The notes: generated by a model from the sequence alone, not told the origin. A stretch of DNA of 14,114 nt from Chitinophagaceae bacterium UBA7600 (GCA_002478885.1 DLKC01000067.1:1-14114); one strand, 5' to 3'. Shown: positions 1 to 8,108, counted from the first letter of the stretch. Made by a program: numbers and translations.

Positions 1-585
1 GTAGATGATTTTATTGCCGAAGCAAAACCGGAAGACAAAATGAACTATATACGCCGGGAGCAAATGACGGGCAAAATGGTAGCCATGATGGGTGACGGAA
101 CCAATGATGCCCCGGCTTTGGCGCAAGCCGATGTTGGTGTGGCAATGAACAGCGGCACACAGGCAGCAAAAGAAGCGGGAAATATGGTAGACCTCGACAA
201 TGATCCAACAAAGCTGATTGAAGTGGTGGAGATCGGGAAGCAATTATTAATGACAAGAGGAACGCTGACAACCTTTTCCATTGCCAATGACGTTGCAAAA
301 TACTTCGCTATTGTTCCGGCGTTGTTTATTACCTCCATACCGGCACTGCAGGGTTTAAATATTATGCGGTTGCATAGCCCGGAAAGCGCCATCTTATCGG
401 CCGTTATTTTCAATGCGCTCATCATCCCGATGCTGATACCATTGGCATTGAAGGGCGTTGCATATAAGCCCATTGGTGCAAGTGCCCTGCTTAGAAGAAA
501 CCTGCTGATTTACGGCCTTGGTGGCGTAGTCGTACCCTTTATTGGCATTAAGCTGATTGACTTACTTGTTAGTCTTTGGTTCTAA
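1..585 (+). CDS. kdpB: Potassium-transporting P-type ATPase subunit B, C-terminal part (partial at left edge)
   Basis: This is the catalytic subunit of the KdpFABC high-affinity K+ pump in the inner membrane, which hydrolyses ATP through a phospho-aspartate. Only the last 194 residues are in the window; the reading frame is open from base 1 without a start, so the gene begins upstream. Seen directly: the P-type ATPase hinge motif [10 protein letters not shown] (about 90-120), followed by [19 protein letters not shown] and the KdpB-specific run [18 protein letters not shown] leading into the last membrane helices. The phosphorylation motif DKTGT lies outside the window. It is followed after 11 bp by kdpC, as in other kdp operons. 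kdpA, and perhaps kdpF, should lie immediately upstream, which cannot be seen here. The family assignment is essentially certain. Confidence 0.97.
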   Translation, partial: VDDFIAEAKPEDKMNYIRREQMTGKMVAMMGDGTNDAPALAQADVGVAMNSGTQAAKEAGNMVDLDNDPTKLIEVVEIGKQLLMTRGTLTTFSIANDVAKYFAIVPALFITSIPALQGLNIMRLHSPESAILSAVIFNALIIPMLIPLALKGVAYKPIGASALLRRNLLIYGLGGVVVPFIGIKLIDLLVSLWF

Positions 586-596
586 AATCCTGTAAC

Positions 597-1163
597 ATGA
601 AACAACACATATTGCCTGCGTTAAAACTCACCGTCTTTGCTTTCGTGCTTTTTGTAGTGCTTTATACAGCTTTGGTTTGGGTGATTGCCCAGGCAGCGCC
701 AAACAAGGGCCGTGGGGAAACGGTAACTTCGAAAGGAAAGATTGTTGGTTTTGAAAAAGAAGGACAGCGCTTTGACCGCGACGATTATTTCCGGGGCCGG
801 CCCTCGGCTGTTGGGTACAATGGGGCCGGCAGCGGGGGTAGCAATAAGGGACCGTCCAACCCCGGGTACCTGGAAAAAGTGAAGGCGGAGGCGGATACGT
901 TTTTGGCCCATAATCCAGGCGTTAGCAGGGAGCAGGTACCTTCTGAAATGGTCACGGCGTCGGGCAGCGGCTTAGATCCACACATCTCAACAGAAGCCGC
1001 TTACCTGCAGGTAAAACGAATCGCTGTAAGAAGAGGACTGCCTGAAGCTGATATCAGCCGATTGATTGAGCAGCATACAGAGCCGCCCTTGTTTGGCATT
1101 TTCGGGCCCACGAAAATCAATGTACTCAAACTTAATGTGGCATTAGATGAACTGAAGAGATAG
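597..1163 (+). CDS. kdpC: Potassium-transporting ATPase KdpC subunit
   Basis: KdpC is the single-span subunit that stabilises KdpA-KdpB and helps ATP binding in the Kdp K+ pump. The product is 188 residues, the usual KdpC length. One membrane helix is seen at about residues 8-32, then the hallmark segments FRGRPSA, SNKGPSNP and ASGSGLDPHIS, with an A..QVKRIA.RRGL helix and a C-terminal ALDELKR. The ATG at 597 is preferred: the frame also reaches back to a TTG at 576, but that would overlap kdpB and add seven residues before the normal KdpC N-terminus. There is no Shine-Dalgarno sequence, as is usual in Bacteroidota. It is cotranscribed with kdpB by position (11-bp gap) and followed after 45 bp by the kdpD-like gene. 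Confidence 0.95.
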   Translation: MKQHILPALKLTVFAFVLFVVLYTALVWVIAQAAPNKGRGETVTSKGKIVGFEKEGQRFDRDDYFRGRPSAVGYNGAGSGGSNKGPSNPGYLEKVKAEADTFLAHNPGVSREQVPSEMVTASGSGLDPHISTEAAYLQVKRIAVRRGLPEADISRLIEQHTEPPLFGIFGPTKINVLKLNVALDELKR

Positions 1164-1208
1164 CAACAGCAATTCCTTTCAACCACGCCTTAACTATTGT
1201 ATGTAAAA

Positions 1209-2345
1209 ATGGAAGAAACAGCCGACAGAGACAAGCGGGTGCAGCAGTTCCTTACATTGAACCAAAGCAGCACCAGGGGCAAGCTGAAGATATATATCGG
1301 CATGAGTGCCGGTGTGGGCAAAACCTATCGAATGCTGGAAGAAGCGCATCGTTTGTTAAAGGCAGGCGTGAACGTAAAGCTTGCCTACGTTGAAACACAT
1401 GGCAGGACCGAAACGGAAGCACTGGTTAGCGGGTTGCCTAATATCGCCCGAAGAGCGGTGTTTTATAAAGGTAAACGATTGGAAGAACTGGATGTGCAGG
1501 CTATTTTGCTCCTTCATCCACAGGTGGTGATCATAGATGAGCTCGCACACAGCAATATTCCGGGCAGTAAGAATGAAAAGCGGTGGCAGGATGTGCTGGA
1601 TGTGCTGGATGCAGGAATAGACGTCATCAGTGCCGTTAATATTCAACACATAGAAAGCATTAATGAAGATGTGCAACACATCACCGGTATTGATGTAAAA
1701 GAGCGGGTACCCGACCGGATGCTGCAACTGGCAGATGAAGTAGTGAACATTGACCTTACTGCAGATGAACTCATCAACAGGCTAAAAGAGGGAAAGATTT
1801 ACGACCACAGTAAAATTCAACAGGCGTTAACTAATTTCTTTCAACCTGGAAAGATATTACAGCTCAGAGAGCTGGCGCTAAAAGAAGTGGCCGGCCAGGT
1901 TGAACGACGGGTAGATTATTCCATCAACTACAAAACCAATTCTTTTCGCCATGAGCATTTTCTTGCCTGCATTTCTTCCAACAATGAAATTGCCCAACGA
2001 ATAATCCGTAAGACTGCAAGGCTGGCATCGTATTACAACAGCCAATGGTATGTATTATATGTGCAGACAAGCAAAGAAACGGCTGATAAGATACCTTTGA
2101 ATAAACAACGGCATTTGATCAATAACTTTAAAAATGCAACGGAGTCGGGTGCGGTGGTCATACAAAAGAAAGCGGAGCATGTAGCAGCAGCTATCATGGA
2201 GATTGTGCAGGAGAAAGAGATTACCACAGTTTGCCTTGGCAAGCCACACCTGAACCTGTTCCAGGTTATTTTAAAAACCAGTGTTTTCAACCAGCTATTG
2301 AAAACGCTCTCAAAAAATGATGTTGACTTGGTTATCCTCTCCTGA
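1209..2345 (+). CDS. kdpD: Stand-alone KdpD N-terminal sensor protein (Walker ATP-binding plus USP-like domain)
   Basis: The 378-residue product matches only the cytoplasmic N-terminal part of canonical KdpD (about 890 residues in E. coli). Visible features are the Walker A motif GMSAGVGKT (residues 31-39) and the KdpD signature around the Walker B region, VVIIDELAHSNIPGS (about 106-120). Further on are INIQH-like AVNIQHIESINEDV and a region from about 250 to the end that resembles the universal-stress-protein domain. There are no membrane helices and no kinase domain; these are supplied by the next gene, which starts on the last base of this stop codon (TGATG). The ATG at 1209 is chosen over an in-frame TTG at 1197. 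The expected role is sensing cytoplasmic K+, ATP or ionic status and passing it to the adjacent kinase. In some bacteria the KdpD USP domain binds c-di-AMP; whether this one does cannot be read from the sequence. Confidence 0.92.
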   Translation: MEETADRDKRVQQFLTLNQSSTRGKLKIYIGMSAGVGKTYRMLEEAHRLLKAGVNVKLAYVETHGRTETEALVSGLPNIARRAVFYKGKRLEELDVQAILLLHPQVVIIDELAHSNIPGSKNEKRWQDVLDVLDAGIDVISAVNIQHIESINEDVQHITGIDVKERVPDRMLQLADEVVNIDLTADELINRLKEGKIYDHSKIQQALTNFFQPGKILQLRELALKEVAGQVERRVDYSINYKTNSFRHEHFLACISSNNEIAQRIIRKTARLASYYNSQWYVLYVQTSKETADKIPLNKQRHLINNFKNATESGAVVIQKKAEHVAAAIMEIVQEKEITTVCLGKPHLNLFQVILKTSVFNQLLKTLSKNDVDLVILS

Positions 2346-4045
2346 TGGTATTAAGTGTAAAAAATAAGATCTGGCTGGGAACATTGTTCCTGTTTTTGCT
2401 CCTGTTGTTAACCGGTGGCGTAGGTATTTATTACACCCTACAGTTGAAAGACCAGGCTAAAGCGGTGTTGCAGGATAACTATGAAACGTTGTCGTATGCC
2501 CATGGCATGCAAAAGGAGCTGGATGCTTTTACCAACAGCAACAACTGTAATCTCCCGGCTTTTGACAGCATGTTGCGTCTCCAGGAACAAAACATTACCG
2601 AGCCGGGAGAAGAACAGGCGACACGCCAGGTGAGAAAGGATTACCAACAGCTCAAAACGGGCGACACATCAAAGGCATTGCTGCTGCGCCTGCGGTCTAA
2701 CCTTCAGCAGATTATCTCGCTGAATATGGAAGCGATCAATACCAAAAGCAAAAACGCGGAAGCAGCTGCAAGCAATACGCTTAAATACATCATGGGGTTG
2801 GCCGGCGTGGTGTTTCTTATTGCCTTCACCTTCATTGTTAATTTCCCCTCGGTTATTACAAACCCCATCAGGCAGTTCACGGAAGCCATTAAGGAAATAG
2901 CAGCTAAAAACTACAACCACAGGATACACTTACAACGAAAGGATGAATATGGCAAGCTCGCCAATGCATTTAACGAAATGGCTGAAAGGCTTCAATATTT
3001 TGAAAGCAGCAACCTGAACAAACTGATGTTTGAAAAAAACCGCGCCGAAGCGGTGATCAACAGTTTGAAAGATGCCAGTATTGGCATTGATAAATACGAC
3101 AAGGTACTGTTTGCCAATGCACAGGCATTGCAGTTGCTGGGAATAAAAGCGGCGGATACTGTTGGAAAAAAAGTAGCAGATGTTGCAGCCAGGAACGACC
3201 TGTTCAGGTTCCTGGTCAGCAGCGACAGCAAGACGCCTTTTAAAATAGTGGTGGATGACAAGGAGAATTATTTCAGCAAAGAAATTGTTGAAGTGGAGCA
3301 GGGTGATGCCCGGAATAAAGTTATCGTGATCAAAAATATTACCTCTTTTAAGGAGCTGGATGTAGCCAAAACGAATTTCATTGCCACTATTTCCCACGAA
3401 TTAAAAACACCATTGGCCTCTTCTGATTTTAGCCTGAAGCTCCTGGAAGACGAAAGAACCGGCAAACTGAATGCAGAACAGGCAGAGTTGTTGCAGCATA
3501 TCAGGCAAGACAATCAACGTATACTAAAAATACTGAGTGAACTGCTGAATATGTCGCAGGTGGAAACCGGGCGCATACAGTTGAACAAGCAAAAGGTGCA
3601 GCCGGCGATTATTGTACAAAATGCTGTACATACGGTTATGTCTGCAGCGAAAGAAAAGCATCTTGAACTGGTAATGAGACAAGACAGCTTATTACCGGAT
3701 ATAGAAGTAGATGCCGAAAAAACCACCTGGGTGCTGAATAATTTTTTAACGAATGCGATCAAATATTCTCCTGAAAATAATGTGATTGAAGTCAGCACTT
3801 ATCAGAAAGACAATGCGCTCCGTTTTGCTGTAAAGGACAACGGTTCCGGAATAGCAAAAGAGTATCATCACCGTTTGTTTGAACGCTATTTCCAGGTGCC
3901 GGGCTCAAAGTTTAAGGGCACTGGTTTGGGTTTGGCAATTTCCAAAGATTTTATTGAAGCGCAGGATGGAAAGATCTGGGTAGAAAGCGAGATGGGCCAG
4001 GGAAGTACATTCTTGTTTGAATTGCCGGTGACGAGCCAGGTATAA
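2345..4045 (+). CDS. Membrane sensor histidine kinase (HAMP-PAS-HisKA-HATPase), partner of the split KdpD
   Basis: This 566-residue inner-membrane histidine kinase has its first helix at about 9-31, a periplasmic helical region of about 115 residues, and a second helix at about 148-170. A HAMP domain (171-222) and a PAS-like domain (about 231-337) follow. The HisKA H-box is ISHELKTPLAS, with phospho-accepting His351. The HATPase boxes are N (NAIKYSPE, Asn470), G1 (DNGSGI, from Asp498) and G2 (GTGLGL, from 525). It ends normally after the G2 region and has no receiver domain. The ATG shares one base with the kdpD stop, so the two genes are almost certainly translationally coupled and act as a pair. 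It differs from the kinase half of classic KdpD by having two rather than four helices and a real periplasmic domain. No response regulator follows, so the KdpE equivalent must be encoded elsewhere. Confidence 0.94.
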   Translation: MVLSVKNKIWLGTLFLFLLLLLTGGVGIYYTLQLKDQAKAVLQDNYETLSYAHGMQKELDAFTNSNNCNLPAFDSMLRLQEQNITEPGEEQATRQVRKDYQQLKTGDTSKALLLRLRSNLQQIISLNMEAINTKSKNAEAAASNTLKYIMGLAGVVFLIAFTFIVNFPSVITNPIRQFTEAIKEIAAKNYNHRIHLQRKDEYGKLANAFNEMAERLQYFESSNLNKLMFEKNRAEAVINSLKDASIGIDKYDKVLFANAQALQLLGIKAADTVGKKVADVAARNDLFRFLVSSDSKTPFKIVVDDKENYFSKEIVEVEQGDARNKVIVIKNITSFKELDVAKTNFIATISHELKTPLASSDFSLKLLEDERTGKLNAEQAELLQHIRQDNQRILKILSELLNMSQVETGRIQLNKQKVQPAIIVQNAVHTVMSAAKEKHLELVMRQDSLLPDIEVDAEKTTWVLNNFLTNAIKYSPENNVIEVSTYQKDNALRFAVKDNGSGIAKEYHHRLFERYFQVPGSKFKGTGLGLAISKDFIEAQDGKIWVESEMGQGSTFLFELPVTSQV

Positions 4046-4160
4046 GTGTGGCTGTCTCCACCGGATAGCTAAGCAGACTGCCGCTGACAATAACCGTACA
4101 AGGGAACGATACCAAATGCTCCTGCGGGGCAACAATTTGCTGGCTTTTAGTGGGATTTGT

Positions 4161-4176
4161 TACCGGGAAACCGGTA
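4161..4176. terminator. Short perfect hairpin between convergent genes, possible terminator
   Basis: TACCGG-GAAA-CCGGTA forms a 6-bp stem with a GNRA-type loop in the 140-bp gap between the kinase stop (4045) and the convergent beta-lactamase-like gene (stop at 4186). A T-rich but interrupted stretch follows on the + strand (4182-4197). Position suits transcription termination for the kdp operon or for the opposite gene, but there is no clean T-run, so this is tentative. Confidence 0.35.
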
Positions 4177-4185
4177 TGAATGCCT

Positions 4186-5658
4186 TTATTTTCTTTTCGC
4201 CCTTTGTTCCCTGCCGGTTTTAAAATAGATATCGGTCACCTGTCCTTTGGCGTCTTTTTCAAACTTAAGATCGAAATTCAGTTCCCTTGCGAAGAAGTCC
4301 TCTGCCGTAGCAAAATAAAGGTCATAGCCAAAGCTGTGGTTGATGACAAGTCTTGGCCTGCCGGTGCTCATGCTGATGGTGAGGGTGTCGTCGTGCAGGT
4401 AATAGTCGCCGAGATAAGGCTTCATCATGGAATCGGTGACAGCGATCGCCTTTCTTGTTTTTGGAGTATAAAAGCCTTTCCATCCATATACTTTGGCGAC
4501 ACTGGCCACCACTTCTTCCAATATGCCGCCATCATCGGAGTTGACCATCACCACCACGCCGTTGCCGCCCTCGAAACTTCCATAATACTGGCTACGGAAA
4601 CCTTCATTGGAGCCGCCGTGGCTAAAATACTTCTCGCCTCCTTTTGTTACGATAAAGACGCCGAGGGCTGCATTGCTATCGATATAAGGCGTTAAACGCA
4701 GTTTGGTCATTTCGGTATTCAAAACCTTACCTGGTTTCCCCTGCAATGACAGCTGCGTTTCGATGATATATTTTGCAAGGTCTGCAGGATTAGTCCACAA
4801 GCCGGCGGCAGCCTGTTCGGGGTAGATATGGTATTTGCCTTTGATGGCTTCGCCATTGTCGCGGTAGCCGGTTGCAAGGTATTTTTCCTTATCCTTTGCA
4901 ACAGGTTGCCGGTAGGTGCTGCTGGTCATGCCCATCGGGTCGAGCACGTTTTCCTGCATGTACGTATCGTAAGCCTGTTTGGTAATATCCTGCAGTATCA
5001 GCTGGGAGATGGTGATGCCACCGCCTGAATATTCAGACTTCAAACCCGGTTCGTACATGGAGCGTACGGCCGGTGAGTTGGCTGGCTTTTTCCCGTCAAG
5101 TATTTGCGGAATGGTTGGAATACTGTCGCCGGGTTCATAGCCGCCGAAACCATGTACGGTGAGGCCCCCGGTGTGGCTCAACAGGTTAAGCGTGGATATT
5201 TTTTTCCCGTGGCTGGCAGTATCGTAAGGAAATTTCCAGGTGGTAAGATAGTTGTTGATATCGGCCAGGAGGTCGAGCTTTTTGTCTTGTGCCAGTTTAA
5301 GTATGCCCACCCCGTTTAACGATTTACTGATAGAGGCGGCCTGGAAAAGTGTTTGATCGGTAACGGGCGTTTTAGCGGCAGTATCTGCAAAGCCATAGCC
5401 TTTTGTCCATGCGACTTTATAGTCGTGTATTACCGCGATACTCAACCCATGGACCTTCATTTCTGCCATGCGTTTTTCAATATTCCAGGTGTTTACACTG
5501 TCTTCGATCAATACATTGCCGCTGAGGTTGTCTTCCACCATTTTTATGGTGTCCTGGAGGGCTTTGTCATTACCGGCGGTCTTTTGCTGTTCGGGTGCGT
5601 TGCAGGAACAGAAGAACAGGAAGGCAGTTGCAGCCAGCGGCAAACGCATACTTTGCAT
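4186..5658 (-). CDS. Serine beta-lactamase-family hydrolase, probable lipoprotein
   Basis: The 490-residue product has an N-terminal hydrophobic signal (MRLPLAATAFLFFCSC) with Cys19, or Cys17, as a likely lipidation site of the relaxed Bacteroidota type, so it is expected in the cell envelope. Catalytic motifs of the class C beta-lactamase/penicillin-binding superfamily are present: Ser109-x-x-Lys112 (SISK), Tyr210-Ser-Gly (the YxN position) and His347-Gly-Gly (the KTG position). LLSHTGGL (about 159-166) is also typical. A C-terminal extension of about 95 residues after the catalytic domain resembles the small beta-barrel appended to many of these proteins. YSG and HGG variants are common among esterases and D-amino-acid peptidases, so antibiotic hydrolysis should not be assumed. 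Met4 (ATG at 5649) is an equally good start. It is convergent with the kdp genes and divergent from the dehydrogenase gene. Confidence 0.9.
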   Translation of the reverse strand: MQSMRLPLAATAFLFFCSCNAPEQQKTAGNDKALQDTIKMVEDNLSGNVLIEDSVNTWNIEKRMAEMKVHGLSIAVIHDYKVAWTKGYGFADTAAKTPVTDQTLFQAASISKSLNGVGILKLAQDKKLDLLADINNYLTTWKFPYDTASHGKKISTLNLLSHTGGLTVHGFGGYEPGDSIPTIPQILDGKKPANSPAVRSMYEPGLKSEYSGGGITISQLILQDITKQAYDTYMQENVLDPMGMTSSTYRQPVAKDKEKYLATGYRDNGEAIKGKYHIYPEQAAAGLWTNPADLAKYIIETQLSLQGKPGKVLNTEMTKLRLTPYIDSNAALGVFIVTKGGEKYFSHGGSNEGFRSQYYGSFEGGNGVVVMVNSDDGGILEEVVASVAKVYGWKGFYTPKTRKAIAVTDSMMKPYLGDYYLHDDTLTISMSTGRPRLVINHSFGYDLYFATAEDFFARELNFDLKFEKDAKGQVTDIYFKTGREQRAKRK

Positions 5659-5672
5659 ATATTGATTTTTGC

Positions 5673-5703
5673 CGAAGCTATAAAAAAAGGGGTAGCCTGC
5701 AAG
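5673..5703 (-). promoter_or_regulatory. Weak candidate Bacteroidota-type promoter for the beta-lactamase-like gene
   Basis: On the - strand a TAGCTTCG box (5680-5673) is one mismatch from the Bacteroidota -7 consensus TAnnTTTG. A CTTG (5703-5700), one mismatch from TTTG, lies 18 bp upstream. The transcript would begin only about 10-20 bases before the start codon, which slightly favours the internal ATG at 5649. The 267-bp divergent region shows no better candidate and no convincing promoter for the dehydrogenase gene. Confidence 0.22.
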
Positions 5704-5925
5704 GATGCATTTATAGGCGGCAAAACCTGCCGCGCTGTGCGGCTTTCAGCAGGCCGGGAATGTATAAGCGGCCAAATAAAATTGCCCCGAGCGGAAAATG
5801 TTTTATCTTACAGATGCTGTACATGAATGCTTTCTTTTCCGTAGCCATATTTACCGCTCGTTTATTGACAATACTTCCGGGAACAGGCGGTTCTCATAAA
5901 TAGCAACAATTAAAACCCCCATACT

Positions 5926-6813
5926 ATGGCAGTCATTTTAGTTACAGGAAGCAGCACCGGTATTGGCTATGCTGCAGCAGAAACATTGGGCAGGAACGGG
6001 CATACTGTGTATGCCAGCATGCGCAATCCCCAACGTTCACCGGCATTGCAGCAATTGGCCGACAAAGAAAACCTTCCCATTACCGTTATTACAATGGATG
6101 TTACAGACGAGCAATCTGTAAATAATGCTATTGGTCTTATTCTTTCCAAAGAACCGCAGATCGACGTGCTGGTGAACAATGCCGGAATTGCCTCATGGGG
6201 CGCGGTGGAAGAACTGCCACTCGACCTGTACCGTGCTGATATGGAAACGAACTATTTCGGGGCGATCCGTTGTATTCAAAAGGTACTGCCGGCGATGCGC
6301 AGGCGTAATGCCGGCTGCATCATCAATGTTACTTCTATTGCAGGGAGAATCTACAGTAATTTTCAAAGCACCTATTGCTCTTCGAAAGCGGCACTTGAAG
6401 CATTCAGTGAGAGCCTTGCGCAGGAGGTCGTTCCTTTTGGGATAAGGATTGCCCTCGTAGAACCAGAGGTTATTGAGACGCCCATCTTCTCAAAGTCAAA
6501 CGAGGTGCCTGCAGGTACCAGCTATCCAAACCAGCGCCGGCTTTTCGCATTCTTTGCAGCCGCACTTGAATACCATAACCCGCCATCGCTTGTGGGAGAA
6601 GTGATCAACAATATTGTTAATGGAAACAGCCAGTCGTTCCGCAATCCTGCCGGCCCCATGGCAGCAGGGCTGTTAGGCTGGCGGGCATCACTGCCCGACG
6701 AAGAATGGATTGCTTCCAATGCTGTTGATGAGGAAACCTGGATCGCCGGCATGGCACAAATGGGCCTTGATGTAAGAAAACACATGATGCCGGACAGGCC
6801 GATGCGTTTCTGA
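5926..6813 (+). CDS. Short-chain dehydrogenase/reductase (classical SDR)
   Basis: This is an NAD(P)-dependent oxidoreductase of the classical SDR family, 295 residues, cytoplasmic. Seen directly: the cofactor-binding TGSSTGIG (residues 7-14), the structural NNAG (84-87), and the full catalytic set Asn109, Ser137, Tyr150 and Lys154 (Y-x-x-x-K in YCSSK). An Asp58-Val pair (DVTD) after the third strand is typical of adenine-ring contact. Arg33 after the second strand (ASMRNP) suggests a preference for NADP. The ATG at 5926 begins the Rossmann fold directly (MAVILVTGSS), so the start is secure. The C-terminal part (about 190-295) is longer than in the shortest SDRs and determines substrate, which cannot be told from sequence. 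It appears monocistronic, with fic convergent downstream. Confidence 0.93.
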   Translation: MAVILVTGSSTGIGYAAAETLGRNGHTVYASMRNPQRSPALQQLADKENLPITVITMDVTDEQSVNNAIGLILSKEPQIDVLVNNAGIASWGAVEELPLDLYRADMETNYFGAIRCIQKVLPAMRRRNAGCIINVTSIAGRIYSNFQSTYCSSKAALEAFSESLAQEVVPFGIRIALVEPEVIETPIFSKSNEVPAGTSYPNQRRLFAFFAAALEYHNPPSLVGEVINNIVNGNSQSFRNPAGPMAAGLLGWRASLPDEEWIASNAVDEETWIAGMAQMGLDVRKHMMPDRPMRF

Positions 6814-6881
6814 CAATGTGTAAGTGTTGATATATTTTAGTATTCGTGGCGGTTTGCCGGTGGTTAGTCATTAACATGGCC

Positions 6882-6909
6882 GGGTGATAATCACCCAGGT
6901 GCTTTCACC
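6882..6909. terminator. Two tandem small hairpins at the convergent 3' ends of SDR and fic genes
   Basis: GGGTGA-TAA-TCACCC (6882-6896) is followed directly by GGTG-CTTT-CACC (6898-6909). The second includes the fic stop codon (6907-6905 on the - strand). They lie between two genes that point at each other and would form on either transcript, as expected for a bidirectional stop. No T-run follows on either strand, so termination is inferred from position and symmetry only. Confidence 0.3.
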
Positions 6910-8011
6910 CTGCAAGTATATAGCCTGTACTTCTTCCACCGGCTGCTCCTTTCTCCAATACATTTTTCTCCAGCAGGTCCTGGATGTCCCGTAAGGCAGT
7001 ATCCTGGGAGCAGTTCGCGATTTTCGCCCATTTGGATGTGATGAGTTTGCCGTCGAAGCCATCGAGCAGTTTATTCAGCATCAAAACCTGCCGCGCATTG
7101 AAAATTGTTTGCTGGTGCTGTTTCCAGAATGCGGCTTTTTGCATTACCTGGGCCAGTATTTCCCCTGATGCCAGCAAGGCGCGGCGGAGGCAATTAAGAA
7201 ACCATTCCATCCACGGAGTTATATCCATTCCACCCTGCTGTGTTTTTTCCAGGATGGTATAATAAGCGTTGCGTTCTTTCCTGACCTGGGCGCTCATACT
7301 GTAGAAGCGCTGGGCGGAGCCGTCGGCACGGCTTAATTGCAGGTCGGCGATCGCCCGCGCTATGCGGCCATTGCCATCGTCAAACGGGTGTATGGTAATA
7401 AACCACAGGTGTGCCAGGGCAGCTTTTAAAACGGGGGATGTTTGAAGGTCTGTATTGAACCACTTAAGGAACTGTTGCATTTCATCGGGCAGCAATGCAG
7501 CAGCAGGGGCTTCATAATGGACTTTCTCTTTTCCCATGGCGCCTGAAACTACCTGCATGGGATCGTGGGGAAGATTGTTACGCCATGCGCCGGTAACGAT
7601 GGGCTGCATCCCGCTTCTACCTGTTGGGAACAATGACGCGTGCCAGGCAAAAAGCCGCCACTCCGTAAGCGGTTCCTCAAAATGCTGGGTTGCGTCCAGC
7701 ATCATTTCCACAACGCCTTCCACATCACGGCCTGGTTTTATGGAGGACTCTGTGTCGAGGCCCAATCTTTTTGCCACTGAAGACCTTACCTGCCCTGCAT
7801 CGAGCAGTTCGCCTTCTATTTCGCCGGACTTCAATATATCGGTTGTGATTGTTTGCAGCGTCGCTTCTGCGCGAAGGCCGAAGCCAATGAGTTCCATTTT
7901 TCCCAGCAGGTGACCCTGCAGGTGACCCACCTCATTTAATAACTGTTGCAGTTTATCCTCCTGCCAGGTAAATGACGGCCAATTTTTTAGCTGATGGATA
8001 TACCTGCCCAT
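6905..8011 (-). CDS. Fic-domain AMP-transferase with N-terminal inhibitory helix (class II) and C-terminal winged helix
   Basis: Fic enzymes transfer AMP (sometimes other nucleotide groups) to hydroxyl side chains of target proteins. The 368-residue product carries the complete active-site motif HPFDDGNGRIAR (residues 208-219; His208 is the general base, with the Asp/Gly/Asn/Arg anion and metal site). Upstream it has S-G-E-I-E-G (62-67), which fits the inhibitory helix motif [S/T]xxxE[G/N]; Glu66 would push away ATP gamma-phosphate. This N-terminal placement defines class II self-inhibited Fic proteins. Residues 1 to about 85 resemble DUF4172, and about 305-368 look like a winged helix-turn-helix (KWAKIANCSQDTALRDIQDL). 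The architecture matches solved Fic proteins of Bacteroides and Shewanella. No separate antitoxin gene adjoins it. The start codon (8011-8009) overlaps the first unit of the operator-like repeat array upstream. Confidence 0.95.
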   Translation of the reverse strand: MGRYIHQLKNWPSFTWQEDKLQQLLNEVGHLQGHLLGKMELIGFGLRAEATLQTITTDILKSGEIEGELLDAGQVRSSVAKRLGLDTESSIKPGRDVEGVVEMMLDATQHFEEPLTEWRLFAWHASLFPTGRSGMQPIVTGAWRNNLPHDPMQVVSGAMGKEKVHYEAPAAALLPDEMQQFLKWFNTDLQTSPVLKAALAHLWFITIHPFDDGNGRIARAIADLQLSRADGSAQRFYSMSAQVRKERNAYYTILEKTQQGGMDITPWMEWFLNCLRRALLASGEILAQVMQKAAFWKQHQQTIFNARQVLMLNKLLDGFDGKLITSKWAKIANCSQDTALRDIQDLLEKNVLEKGAAGGRSTGYILAG

Positions 8012-8108
8012 TCTCCGCTGTTTATGCGGTGAATATAGGCATTATTCTCCGCATATTGAGATAATCTACGCATGTTGTGCGGAGATTAGGACAGTTATTC
8101 GCCGCATA
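8009..8108. promoter_or_regulatory. Operator-like array: six 13-bp elements in two phased triplets upstream of fic
   Basis: Six copies of an element with consensus TATTCTCCGCATA lie directly before and over the fic start: 8009-8021 (+, degenerate, core ATTCTCCGC), 8023-8035 (-), 8043-8055 (+), 8062-8074 (+), 8076-8088 (-), 8096-8108 (+). Orientation runs +,-,+ twice. Offsets within each triplet are 14 and 20 bp, and each unit of the second triplet is exactly 53 bp from its counterpart, about five helical turns. Units 2 and 3 form a near-perfect inverted repeat (13-bp arms, one mismatch, 7-bp spacer). Units match each other while the spacers differ, which argues for protein binding rather than a recent duplication. 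The likely target is fic expression; the binder could be the Fic winged-helix domain itself (inference). Confidence 0.72.

Noticed and set aside
576..596. Upstream TTG start for kdpC
   Set aside because: It would overlap kdpB and add residues not found in KdpC; ATG 597 gives the normal N-terminus.
2930..3397. - strand open frame of 155 residues within the histidine kinase
   Set aside because: It is antisense to HAMP/PAS/HisKA coding sequence and shows no family features.
4180..4695. + strand open frame of 171 residues opposite the beta-lactamase-like gene
   Set aside because: It lies fully antisense to a gene with intact catalytic motifs and has no recognisable domain; it is a shadow of the codon pattern.
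5353..5826. + strand open frame reaching into the divergent intergenic region before the dehydrogenase gene
   Set aside because: Most of it is antisense to the signal and catalytic parts of the beta-lactamase-like gene; the remaining segment is not protein-like.
8009..8108. Reading the repeat array as a CRISPR
   Set aside because: Units alternate orientation, are only 13 bp with 1-7 bp spacers and no cas genes are near; regulatory sites fit better.
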